From Streptomyces vilmorinianum (lineage in GTDB: Bacteria > Actinomycetota > Actinomycetes > Streptomycetales > Streptomycetaceae), in contig NZ_CP040244.1 in NCBI RefSeq assembly GCF_005517195.1, positions 5,722,001 through 5,786,000 on the forward strand: 64,000 nucleotides of DNA. The letters run 5' to 3'. Below are positions 39,758 through 47,975 of the stretch, in pieces (the stretch's first letter is position 1; each line of letters starts with the position of its first letter). A program made the position numbers and the translations under genes. The notes beneath the pieces are model-generated. The model made no database searches. It was not told where the DNA came from and saw nothing but the letters and a program-made list of their open reading frames with translations.

Positions 39758-39803
39758 GACGAACCGGGGCCGGGGCGGAGTCAGGCCCCGGCCCCGGTTC
39801 GTC
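39758..39803. terminator. 19-bp bidirectional terminator overlapping the chitinase stop
   Basis: The arms at 39758-39776 and 39785-39803 are perfectly complementary with an 8-nt loop. It lies between the convergent DUF262 gene and chitinase gene and overlaps the chitinase stop codon. Confidence 0.85.
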
Positions 39804-41604
39804 AGCTCCACGGGTACGCGTCGAAGTTCCGGCTGAACTCCCACTGGTTGAACCGGTCCCAGTTGATCGACCAGGTCATCAGGCCGCGCAGACCCGGCCA
39901 CGTGCCGTGGGTCTGGTAGGAGCCGCAGTCGGTTCTCTTCGTGAGGCAGTTCAGCGCCTTGTTCACTTCGGACGGTGTCGTGTGGCCGTTGCCCGCCTGG
40001 GTGGAGGCCGGGAGGCCGATGGCGAGCTGGTCGGGGCGGAGGGGCGGGAAGACGCGGTCCGTGTTGCCCGCCACCGGGAAGCCGGTGAGGAGCATGTCGG
40101 TCATGGCGATGTGGAAGTCCGCGCCGCCCATGGAGTGGTACTGGTTGTCGAGGCCCATGATCGGGCCCGAGTTGTAGTCCTGGACGTGGAGCAGGGTGAG
40201 GTCGTCGCGCAGGGCGTGGATGACCGGGAGGTAGGCGCCGGCGCGGGGGTCCTGGCCGCCCCAGGGGCCGGAGCCGTAGAACTGGTAGCCCAGTTGGACG
40301 AAGAAGGTCTCCGGGGCCATGGTCAGGACGAAGTCCGGGCCGTACGTCGCCTTGAGAGTCCTGAGCGCGGAGATCAGGTTGACGATCACCGGGCTGGTCG
40401 GGTTGCGGAAGTCCGTGTCGCCCGTCTGGAGCGAGAGGGAGTGGCCCTCGAAGTCGATGTCCAGGCCGTCGAGCCCGTACTCGTCGATGATCTTCGAGAC
40501 GGAGGAGACGAAGGCGTCCCGGGCGGCCGTGGTCGAGAGCTGGACCTGGCCGTTCTGGCCGCCGATGGAGATCAGGACCTTCTTGCCGGCCGCCTGCTTG
40601 GCCTTGATCGCCGCCTTGAAGTCCGCGAGGGACTCCACGTTCGGGCATTCCGTCTGCGGGCACGGGGCGAAGCGGATGTCGCCGGAGGTCACCGAGGTGG
40701 GCTCGCCGAAGGCGAGGTTGATGACGTCCCAGGAGTCGGGGACGTCGGCCATCCTGGTGTAGCCGGAGCCGTTGGCGAAGCTCGCGTGGAGGTAGCCGAC
40801 GAGCGCGTGGGCGGGCAGTCCGGGGTTCCCGCCGCCTCCCCCTGCCGTCGTCGTCGCCGTCACCGCCGCCGACTTGGGGGATTCGCCCGCGCTGTTCACG
40901 GCCGAGACCTGGAAGCTGTACGAGGTGGAGGGCGCGAGGCCGGTCGCCGTGTACGAGGTGCCGGTGACGGTCGCCACCGGGACACCGCCGCGGTAGACCT
41001 TGTACGACGTGGCTCCGGAGACCGCGGGCCAGGTCAGCGGCACGGACGTGGAGGTCGGGGTGCCCGCGCTCAGGCCGGTGGGGGTGGCCGGGATCTGGAC
41101 CGGGTCACCGCCGGGGCCGACCAGGGAGAGGTCGTCGGCGTGGTAGGCGCCGGTGCCGTACCAGCCGTGGGTGTGGATCGTCACGGAGGTCGTCGAGGCG
41201 CCGGTCGTGAACGTCGTGCTCAGCTTCTGCCAGTCGGGGGCGGACTGGGTCCAGGTGGAGACGTCGGTGGTGCCGGTGCCGGACGCGCCGAGGTGGACGT
41301 AGCTGCCGCGCACCCAGCCGCTCAGTGTGTACGCGGAGTTCGGCCGCACGGTGACGGTCTGGGAACACCGGGCGTTGTCGCTGCCCACCGGGGTCGCCTG
41401 CAGTGCCTTCGTCCCGCCGTGCACGGGTGACGAGACGACGGCTCCGCTGCCCGCCGTACAACTCCAGCCGTCCAGGCCGGATTCGAAGCCGCCGTTGCGC
41501 GCGAGGTCGGTGTCGGCGGCCTGGGCCACGGGGGTGAGGGCGACGAGTCCGCCGGCGGCGAGGACGCCCGCCAGCGCGAGGACAAAGGGTCGGGTGCGGT
41601 CCAC
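39802..41604 (-). CDS. Secreted family-18 chitinase with carbohydrate-binding and fibronectin III domains
   Basis: The protein has 600 residues. It hydrolyses chitin outside the cell. A signal peptide (PFVLALAGVLAAGGLVALTPVAQA) precedes a CBM-like beta-sandwich (NGGFESGLDGWSC), a fibronectin III domain (PATPTGLSAGTPTSTSVPLTW), a Gly-rich linker and a GH18 barrel. The catalytic motif DGLDIDFEG has its acid/base Glu near residue 386. GTG at 41604 has GGAGG 6 nt upstream. Two DasR-like operators lie about 46-78 bp upstream of the start, so it is probably induced by chitin breakdown products. Confidence 0.95.
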   Translation of the reverse strand: MDRTRPFVLALAGVLAAGGLVALTPVAQAADTDLARNGGFESGLDGWSCTAGSGAVVSSPVHGGTKALQATPVGSDNARCSQTVTVRPNSAYTLSGWVRGSYVHLGASGTGTTDVSTWTQSAPDWQKLSTTFTTGASTTSVTIHTHGWYGTGAYHADDLSLVGPGGDPVQIPATPTGLSAGTPTSTSVPLTWPAVSGATSYKVYRGGVPVATVTGTSYTATGLAPSTSYSFQVSAVNSAGESPKSAAVTATTTAGGGGGNPGLPAHALVGYLHASFANGSGYTRMADVPDSWDVINLAFGEPTSVTSGDIRFAPCPQTECPNVESLADFKAAIKAKQAAGKKVLISIGGQNGQVQLSTTAARDAFVSSVSKIIDEYGLDGLDIDFEGHSLSLQTGDTDFRNPTSPVIVNLISALRTLKATYGPDFVLTMAPETFFVQLGYQFYGSGPWGGQDPRAGAYLPVIHALRDDLTLLHVQDYNSGPIMGLDNQYHSMGGADFHIAMTDMLLTGFPVAGNTDRVFPPLRPDQLAIGLPASTQAGNGHTTPSEVNKALNCLTKRTDCGSYQTHGTWPGLRGLMTWSINWDRFNQWEFSRNFDAYPWS

Positions 41605-41649
41605 AACTGCCTCCGGGGGTGGGGGAATCGAGGTGGAGCGCGCCACAGC

Positions 41650-41682
41650 ATGGTCCAGACCAATCAAGTGGTCAAGACCTCT
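41650..41682 (-). promoter_or_regulatory. Two DasR-like (dre) operators upstream of the chitinase
   Basis: ATGGTCCAGACCAA (41650-41663) and GTGGTCAAGACCTC (41669-41682) are direct repeats with 19-nt spacing. Both fit the TGGTCnAGACCA core of Streptomyces chitinase promoters bound by the GlcN-6P-responsive repressor DasR. The second overlaps the stop of the upstream gene at 41672. Confidence 0.75.
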
Positions 41683-42145
41683 GCCCCCTTTCCCTCCTTG
41701 CCAGTTGACCCGCGGCCTCGTGCATCGCCAGCTCAAGGAGCGAGGCGTCGTTGAGGGTCCCGCTCCCGTCCGGCGGCACCAGCCAGCGCACCCCGCCCGT
41801 CGCGCGCCCCGGGTACGGGACGACGATCCAGGTGCCGCGGCCCGCGCTGCGCACACCCGTGCCGAGCCAGCGTGCCGCCGTGCCCGGCGGCACGAAGAAG
41901 CCCATCCGCGCCTCTCCGAAGTCGGCGAGGACCGGTCCCGGCCGGTCCACGAGCCGGGTCAGCACATCGAGCGTGGGACAGCCGAGCTCCCCCGGCAGGA
42001 TCAGCACGTCCCAACGCCTGCCGGCGGGCAGCAGCGCGATCCCGAGGGGATTGCGCTCCCATTCCCACCGGCAGGCGTCGGGATCCGGCGCCACCGATGC
42101 CAGCCACTCCACCGCGATCTTGGCCGAAGCCCCCGAACCACTCAT
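41672..42145 (-). CDS. Hypothetical protein, possibly primase/polymerase-N-like
   Basis: The protein has 157 residues. I recognise it only weakly: WDVLILPGELG, GPVLADFGEARMGFFVPPG and GTWIVVPYPG are arranged like the small standalone proteins annotated in Streptomyces as bifunctional DNA primase/polymerase N-terminal-like. No catalytic motif can be assigned. ATG at 42145 has GGAGG about 9 nt upstream, so translation looks real. It is on the same strand as the chitinase but ends inside its operator. Confidence 0.72.
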   Translation of the reverse strand: MSGSGASAKIAVEWLASVAPDPDACRWEWERNPLGIALLPAGRRWDVLILPGELGCPTLDVLTRLVDRPGPVLADFGEARMGFFVPPGTAARWLGTGVRSAGRGTWIVVPYPGRATGGVRWLVPPDGSGTLNDASLLELAMHEAAGQLARRERGQRS

Positions 42146-42266
42146 TGCCAACGGCCTCCATTCCGTGTGCGGACGCGATGTCCACACGCAGAGAGCGGGG
42201 TCGGCGACGATCATTACGCGGGTTCGGGCCGCGTGTTGGTAGTGAAGTGGGTCACATCGTGATCGA

Positions 42267-42304
42267 GTGGTGTGCGCCGGGGGCGTACACCCGGCGCACA
42301 CCAC
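42267..42304 (-). terminator. 15-bp hairpin ending the polyamine operon
   Basis: GTGGTGTGCGCCGGG (42267-42281) pairs perfectly with 42290-42304 across an 8-nt loop, 13 bp past the oxidoreductase stop. Confidence 0.85.
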
Positions 42305-42316
42305 ATCGGGACACAC

Positions 42317-43735
42317 TCAGCTGTCGAAGCCCAGGCCCAGGCGGTCCATGGTCTTCAGCCAGAGATTGCGGCGGCCGCCGTTCTCGTCGGCGCGCGCCAG
42401 CGACCACTTGGTGAGGCCGATGCCGGCCCAGGCGATCGGCTCGGGCGGGAAGGGCAGCGGCTTGGAGCGGACCATCTCCAGCTCCGTCCGCTCCGTGCGC
42501 TCCCCCGCGAGCAGGTCGAGCATCACGTCGCCGCCGAAGCGGGTGGCACCGACGCCGAGACCGGTGAAGCCCGCGGCGTACGCGACCTTCCCCCGGTACG
42601 CCGTGCCGAAGAAGGCGGAGAAGCGCGAGCAGGTGTCGATCGCGCCGCCCCAGGCGTGGCTGAAGCGGAGCCCCTCCAGCTGCGGGAAGCAGCGGAAGAA
42701 GTGCTCGGCCAGCGTGAGGTACGTCTCCGGCCGGTGGTCCATCTCGGCGCTGACACGGCCGCCGAAGCGGTAGATCGCGTCGTAGCCGCCCCACAGGATC
42801 CGGTTGTCGGCGGTGATGCGGAAGTAGTGGAACTGGTTGGCGCTGTCGCCGAGCCCCTGGCGGTTCTTCCACCCGATGGCGGCGAGCTGCTCCGCGCTGA
42901 GGGGCTCGGTCGTCAGGGCGTAGTCGTAGACGGGGACGGTGTAGTGCCGCACCCGCTTGACCAGCGACGGGAAGACGTTGGTGCCGAGCGCGACCCGGCG
43001 GGCCAGGACCCTGCCGTACGGGGTGCGCACGCCCATGCCGGCGCCGACGGAGACGAGGTCGAGGCCGGGGGTGTTCTCATAGATCCGGACCCCGAGGTCC
43101 TGGCAGGCCCGCTTCAGACCCCACGCCAGCTTGGCGGGGTTGAGCATGGCGACGCCGCGCCTGTCCCACACGCCGCCGAGGAAGGTCGGCGAGTCGACCT
43201 CCGCGCGGACGGCGTCCCGGTCGAGGAGCTCCAGGCCGCCGGCGAGACCGAGCCGGTCCGCCTCCGCGTACCACTCCTGGAGCTCCTCGACCTGGTACGG
43301 CTCGGTGGCGACGTCGATCTCGCCGGTCCGCTCGAAGTCGCAGTCGAGGGAGTAGCGGGCGACCGCCGCCTCGATGGCGTCGAGGTTGCGCTCGCCGAGC
43401 TCCTCCAGCTTCCCCAGCTCGCCCGGCCAGCGGGCGAGCCCGTTGCCGAAACCGTGGGTGAGGGAGGCGGCGCAGAAGCCGCCGTTGCGGCCCGAGGCGG
43501 CCCAGCCCACCTCGCGCGCTTCGATCAGTACGACGTCCCGGGAGGGGTCGCGCTCCTTGGCGAGGAGCGCGGTCCACAGTCCGCTGTAACCGCCGCCGAC
43601 CACGAGAAGGTCGCACTTCTCGGTGCCGGTGAGGGCGGGCAGGGCTCCGGGCTTGCCGGGGTCTTCCAGCCAGAAGGGGACGGGCTGGGCGTCGGAGAGA
43701 GATTGTGCAGCGAGACGCATGGCTACTGGGGCCAT
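42317..43735 (-). CDS. FAD-dependent amine oxidoreductase (PuuB-like)
   Basis: The protein has 472 residues. The FAD-binding motif is DLLVVGGGYSGLWTALLA, and the DAO-type region shows AREVGWAASGRNGGFC. The C-terminal part includes FAAGFTGLGVGATRFGGDVM-like sequence (YAAGFTGLGVGATRF). It is the last gene of an operon with polyamine transporter and aldehyde dehydrogenase genes, so it probably oxidises putrescine or gamma-glutamylputrescine. ATG at 43735 has AAGGAG upstream. No gamma-glutamylputrescine synthetase gene is in this window. Confidence 0.88.
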   Translation of the reverse strand: MAPVAMRLAAQSLSDAQPVPFWLEDPGKPGALPALTGTEKCDLLVVGGGYSGLWTALLAKERDPSRDVVLIEAREVGWAASGRNGGFCAASLTHGFGNGLARWPGELGKLEELGERNLDAIEAAVARYSLDCDFERTGEIDVATEPYQVEELQEWYAEADRLGLAGGLELLDRDAVRAEVDSPTFLGGVWDRRGVAMLNPAKLAWGLKRACQDLGVRIYENTPGLDLVSVGAGMGVRTPYGRVLARRVALGTNVFPSLVKRVRHYTVPVYDYALTTEPLSAEQLAAIGWKNRQGLGDSANQFHYFRITADNRILWGGYDAIYRFGGRVSAEMDHRPETYLTLAEHFFRCFPQLEGLRFSHAWGGAIDTCSRFSAFFGTAYRGKVAYAAGFTGLGVGATRFGGDVMLDLLAGERTERTELEMVRSKPLPFPPEPIAWAGIGLTKWSLARADENGGRRNLWLKTMDRLGLGFDS

Positions 43736-43760
43736 GGTTTCCAACTCCTTCAGGTGTCGC

Positions 43761-44555
43761 TCAGGTTGTCGCTGTTTTCTTGCGCCGGTTCGTGATGATC
43801 TGACCGGCGACCACCACCAGGACGGCGATGACGAACATCGCCGTGCCGATGACGTTGATCTGGACGGGCGTGCCGCGCTGTGCCGAGCCCCAGACGAACA
43901 TGGGGAAGGTGACGGTGCTGCCCGAGTTGAAGTTGGTGATGATGAAGTCGTCGAACGAGAGCGCGAAGGCCAGCAGCGCACCCGCGGCGATACCGGGGGC
44001 GGCGATCGGCAGGGTGACCCGTACGAAGGTCTGCACCGGCCCCGCGTAGAGGTCGCGGGCGGCCTCCTCGAGCCTCGGGTCCATCGACATCACGCGTGCC
44101 TTGACCGCCACGACGACGAACGACAGACAGAACATGATGTGGGCGATGAGGACCGTCCAGAAGCCCAGCTCGGCGCCCATGTTGAGGAAGAGCGTGAGCA
44201 GGGATGCGGCCATGACGACCTCCGGCATGGACATCGGCAGGAAGATCAGCGAGTTGATCGCGCCACGCGCCCGGAAGCGGTAGCGGACCAGCGCGAAGGC
44301 GATCATCGTGCCGAGGACCGTGGCGCCCAGCGTCGCCCAGGCGGCGAGCTGGAGGGACAGGGTCAGCGAGTCGCACAGGTCGGCGACGCCGCACGGGTCC
44401 TTCCAGGCGTCGACGGAGAAGCGCTGCCAGGCGTAGTTGAACCGCCCGTTCGGCTTGTTGAACGAGAACACCATCACGACGATGTTCGGCACGATCATGT
44501 ACGCGAGCGTCAGCAGCCCCGCGATGACGACCAGGTTCTTTCGTATCCAGCGCAT
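43761..44555 (-). CDS. potC: Spermidine/putrescine ABC transporter permease, PotC-like
   Basis: The protein has 264 residues and about six transmembrane segments. The permease EAA loop is AARDLYAGPVQTFVRVTLPIAAPGIAAG. MPEVVMAASLLTLF is also typical of PotC. Its start overlaps the potB stop by one base (TGATG). The FAD oxidoreductase follows after 25 bp. Confidence 0.93.
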   Translation of the reverse strand: MRWIRKNLVVIAGLLTLAYMIVPNIVVMVFSFNKPNGRFNYAWQRFSVDAWKDPCGVADLCDSLTLSLQLAAWATLGATVLGTMIAFALVRYRFRARGAINSLIFLPMSMPEVVMAASLLTLFLNMGAELGFWTVLIAHIMFCLSFVVVAVKARVMSMDPRLEEAARDLYAGPVQTFVRVTLPIAAPGIAAGALLAFALSFDDFIITNFNSGSTVTFPMFVWGSAQRGTPVQINVIGTAMFVIAVLVVVAGQIITNRRKKTATT

Positions 44556-45490
44556 CAGACCAGATCCTCCGTTCCGGCACGGCGGATGTAGACGGTGACC
44601 ATGATCAGCACGATCGCCATGAGGATGAAGGAGAGCGCGGCCGCCGTCGGATAGTCGAGCACCCGGAGGAACTGCGACTGGATGACGCTGCCGACCATCT
44701 TGGTGTCGGTGGAGCCCAGCAGCTCCGCGTTGACGTAGTCACCGCTGGCCGGGATGAAGGTGAGCAGCGTGCCCGAGACCACGCCCGGCATGGAGAGCGG
44801 GAACGTCACCTTGCGGAAGGTGGTCGCGGGGGACGCGTACAGGTCCTTGGCGGCCTCGTGCAGCCGGCCGTCGATCCGCTCCAGGGAGGTGTAGAGCGGC
44901 AGGATCATGAACGGCAGGAAGTTGTACGTCAGACCGCAGACCACCGCCATGGGGGTGGCGAGGACGCGGTCGCCCTCGGTCCAGCCGAGCCAGCTGGTCA
45001 CGTCCAGGACGTGCAGCGTGTTGAGGACGTCGACGACCGGTCCGCCGTCGGCGAGGATCGTCTTCCACGCCAGCGTCCGGATGAGGAAGCTGGTGAAGAA
45101 CGGCGCGATGACCAGGACCAGGAGCAGATTGCGCCAGCGGCCGGCCTTGAAGGCGATCAGATACGCCAGCGGGTAGCCGAGCAGCAGACACAGGAGCGTG
45201 GCGGTACCGGCGTACAGCAGGGACCGGACGAACTGCGGCCAGTACTCCTGGAAGGCCTCCCAGTACGTCTGGAAGTGCCAGGTGACCTCGAAGCCCTTCT
45301 CCAGGGAGCCGGTCTGGATCGAGGTCGAGGCCTGGTAGACCATCGGCAGGGCGAAGAAGACGAGCAGCCAGACGATGCCGGGCAGCAGCAGCCAGTACGG
45401 GACGAGGCGCTTGCGCGCGGACGCCTTGCGCACGGGCGGTTCCTCTATCGGTGGCGTTGGCGTTTCTTCCTTGGTCAGCGTCGCACTCAT
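44555..45490 (-). CDS. potB: Spermidine/putrescine ABC transporter permease, PotB-like
   Basis: The protein has 311 residues and about six transmembrane segments. The EAA loop is EAAKDLYASPATTFRKVTFPLSMPGVVSG. It overlaps potA by 4 nt (ATGA) and potC by 1 nt, so all three are probably translationally coupled. ATG at 45490. Confidence 0.93.
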   Translation of the reverse strand: MSATLTKEETPTPPIEEPPVRKASARKRLVPYWLLLPGIVWLLVFFALPMVYQASTSIQTGSLEKGFEVTWHFQTYWEAFQEYWPQFVRSLLYAGTATLLCLLLGYPLAYLIAFKAGRWRNLLLVLVIAPFFTSFLIRTLAWKTILADGGPVVDVLNTLHVLDVTSWLGWTEGDRVLATPMAVVCGLTYNFLPFMILPLYTSLERIDGRLHEAAKDLYASPATTFRKVTFPLSMPGVVSGTLLTFIPASGDYVNAELLGSTDTKMVGSVIQSQFLRVLDYPTAAALSFILMAIVLIMVTVYIRRAGTEDLV

Positions 45491-46638
45491 GAGGCGTCCT
45501 CCACCGTCTCGACACCCGCGTCGATGTCCTGCGCCGCGTCCAGGCCGAAGGTGTGGGCCGGGTTCCAGTGCAGGACGACCTCGGCGCCGGGGACCAGGCG
45601 GGAGTCCCTCTCGATGTTCTGCTCGTAGACCTGCAGTTCCGCACCGGCCGGGGAGTTCACCACGTACTGGGTGGAGACGCCGATGAAGGAGGAGTCGGCG
45701 ATCCGGCCGGTGACCTTGTTGCGGCCCTCGGCGATCGAGCCCGCGTCGTCGGCGTGCGCGAGCGAGATCTTCTCCGGGCGCACGCCCACGAGGACCTTGC
45801 CGCCGGCGCGTACCGTCGTCGAACAGCGGTCCGCCGGCAGCCGGAGCTTGCCGCCGCCCGCCGTCACGACCAGGTCCGAGCCGCCGGCCTCGGCGACCTC
45901 GGCCTCGATGAGGTTGGAGGTGCCCAGGAAGTTGGCGACGAACGTGGTCTGCGGGTTCTCGTAGAGGTCGGCGGGCGCGCCGAGCTGCTCGACCCGGCCC
46001 GCGTTCATCACCGCGACCTGGTCGGCCATGGTCATGGCCTCCTCCTGGTCGTGGGTGACGTGCACGAAGGTGATGCCCACCTCGGTCTGGATCCGCTTGA
46101 GCTCCAGCTGCATCTGCCGGCGCAGCTTGAGGTCGAGGGCGCCCAGCGGCTCGTCGAGGAGGAGGACCTGCGGGTGGTTGATGAGCGCGCGGGCCACGGC
46201 GACGCGCTGCTGCTGGCCGCCGGAGAGCTGGTGCGGCCTGTGCTTGGCCTTGTCGCCCAGCTGCACGAGCTCCAGCATGTCGTCGACCTGCTTCTTCACC
46301 GACTTGATGCCGCGTCGGCGCAGGCCGAAGGCGATGTTCTCGGAGACGTCCATGTGCGGGAAGAGCGCGTAGGACTGGAAGACGGTGTTGACCGGCCGCT
46401 TGTACGGCGGAAGGTCGGTGACGTCCGTGTCGCCGAGGAAGACCGAGCCGGTGGTGGGGTCCTCCAGGCCGGCGATCATCCGCAGCGTGGTGGTCTTTCC
46501 GCAGCCGGAGGCGCCGAGGAGCGCGAAGAACGAGCCCTGCGGGATGGTCAGGTCGAGCGGCTGGACGGCGGTGAAGGAGCCGTACGTCTTGCTGATGCCG
46601 GAGAGACGGACGTCGCCGCCGGTGTTCTTGTCAGTCAT
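45487..46638 (-). CDS. potA: Spermidine/putrescine ABC transporter ATPase, PotA-like
   Basis: The protein has 383 residues. Walker A is LLGASGCGKTTTLRMIAGLE, the signature is LSGGQQQRVAVARAL and Walker B is VLLLDEPLGALD. A C-terminal TOBE-like regulatory domain (LVGVRPEKISL) is present. ATG at 46638 (MTDKNTGG) is preferred; the frame continues to 46686 but that part lies in the potD gap. It lies 40 bp past the potD stop. Confidence 0.95.
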   Translation of the reverse strand: MTDKNTGGDVRLSGISKTYGSFTAVQPLDLTIPQGSFFALLGASGCGKTTTLRMIAGLEDPTTGSVFLGDTDVTDLPPYKRPVNTVFQSYALFPHMDVSENIAFGLRRRGIKSVKKQVDDMLELVQLGDKAKHRPHQLSGGQQQRVAVARALINHPQVLLLDEPLGALDLKLRRQMQLELKRIQTEVGITFVHVTHDQEEAMTMADQVAVMNAGRVEQLGAPADLYENPQTTFVANFLGTSNLIEAEVAEAGGSDLVVTAGGGKLRLPADRCSTTVRAGGKVLVGVRPEKISLAHADDAGSIAEGRNKVTGRIADSSFIGVSTQYVVNSPAGAELQVYEQNIERDSRLVPGAEVVLHWNPAHTFGLDAAQDIDAGVETVEDAS

Positions 46639-46678
46639 GGGTTGCGATCCCGGGTGGTGAGAGGGGTGGGCGGCGGGC

Positions 46679-47926
46679 TCAGGCACCGATGAGCTTGGCG
46701 AACTTCTCCTCGTACGCCGTCTCCTCCGCGCTGCTCAGCGAGCGGAAGGCGCGCGACTTGGCGGCCATGGCCTTGTCCGGGAGGATCAGCGTGTTGCTCG
46801 CGAGCTCGGGATCGATCTTGGCGAGCTCGTCCTTCACCCCGTCGACCGGGCAGACGTAGTTGATGTACGCGGCCAGCTGGGCGGCGACCGGAAGCTCGTA
46901 GTAGTAGTCGATGAGCTTCTCGGCGTTCGTCTTGTGCCGGGCCTTGGCGGGGACCAGCAGGTTGTCGCTGGAGGTGATGTAACCGGCCGACGGGATCGCG
47001 AACTGGATGTCGGGGTTGTCCGCCTGCAGCTGGATGACGTCACCGGCCCAGGCGAGACAGGCCGCCAGGTCGCCCTTGTCCAGGTCGGAGGTGTAGTCGT
47101 TGCCCGTGAAGCGCCGGATCTGCTTCTTGTCGACGCCCTTCTGCAGGCGTCCGATCGCCGCGTCGTAGTCGGCGTCGGTGAACGTGCCCGGGTCCTTGCC
47201 CATGTCGATGAGGGTCATGCCGACCGAGTCGCGCATCTCGGTGAGGAAGCCGACCTTGCCCTTGAGGGAGGGGTCGTCCAGGAGCTGGGTGACCGAGTCG
47301 ACCTTCTTGCCGCCGGTCGCCTTGGTGTTGTACGCGATGACGGTGGAGATACCGGTCCACGGGTACGAGTAGGCGCGGCCCGGGTCCCAGTCGGGGCGGC
47401 GGAACTGCGACGAGAGGTTCGCGTACGCGTTGGGGAGGTTCGCCGGGTCCAGCTTCTGCGCCCAGCCGAGCCGGATCATCCGGGCCGCGAGCCAGTCGGT
47501 GACGCAGATCAGGTCTCGGCCCGTGTCCTGGCCGGCCGCGAGCTGCGGCTTGATCTTGCCGAAGAACTCGACGTTGTCGTTGATGTCCTCGGTGTACTTG
47601 ACCTTGATCCCGGTGCGTTTCGTGAACGCCTCCAGGGTGGGGCGGGACTTCTCGTCCTCGCTGACGTCCATGTACTCGGTCCAGTTGGAGAAGCTGAGCT
47701 GCTTCTCCTTGGCCGAGAAGTCCGTGGACGCGGGCCCCTGGCCCTCCCGCTTGGCCGGCGGGATGCCACAGGCGCTCAAGGACGCGAGGCCGCCGACCGT
47801 GAGCGCGCCGACGCCTCCGGCGCGCAGCATCGAACGGCGGGTGAGGGCTCCCCGGCCGCTCGTCAGACTGCGCCGTATCGCCGCGATCTGCGCGGCGGAC
47901 AGGCTGTCGGGCTCGTACTGCTCCAT
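46679..47926 (-). CDS. potD: Polyamine ABC transporter substrate-binding lipoprotein, PotD-like
   Basis: The protein has 415 residues. A twin-arginine signal (TRRSMLRAGGVGALTVGG, RR at 30-31) and lipobox LSAC (Cys53) mark a Tat-exported lipoprotein. The binding fold shows LSFSNWTEYMDVSED, DLICVTDWLAARMIRLGW and YPWTGISTVIAYN, typical of PotD. ATG at 47926. It lies 49 bp downstream of the aldehyde dehydrogenase, in the same operon. Confidence 0.95.
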   Translation of the reverse strand: MEQYEPDSLSAAQIAAIRRSLTSGRGALTRRSMLRAGGVGALTVGGLASLSACGIPPAKREGQGPASTDFSAKEKQLSFSNWTEYMDVSEDEKSRPTLEAFTKRTGIKVKYTEDINDNVEFFGKIKPQLAAGQDTGRDLICVTDWLAARMIRLGWAQKLDPANLPNAYANLSSQFRRPDWDPGRAYSYPWTGISTVIAYNTKATGGKKVDSVTQLLDDPSLKGKVGFLTEMRDSVGMTLIDMGKDPGTFTDADYDAAIGRLQKGVDKKQIRRFTGNDYTSDLDKGDLAACLAWAGDVIQLQADNPDIQFAIPSAGYITSSDNLLVPAKARHKTNAEKLIDYYYELPVAAQLAAYINYVCPVDGVKDELAKIDPELASNTLILPDKAMAAKSRAFRSLSSAEETAYEEKFAKLIGA

Positions 47927-47975
47927 GCGCTGTGCCCTTTCGGGATGGTTTCGCCGCTGGTCGGGCGACGGACTG

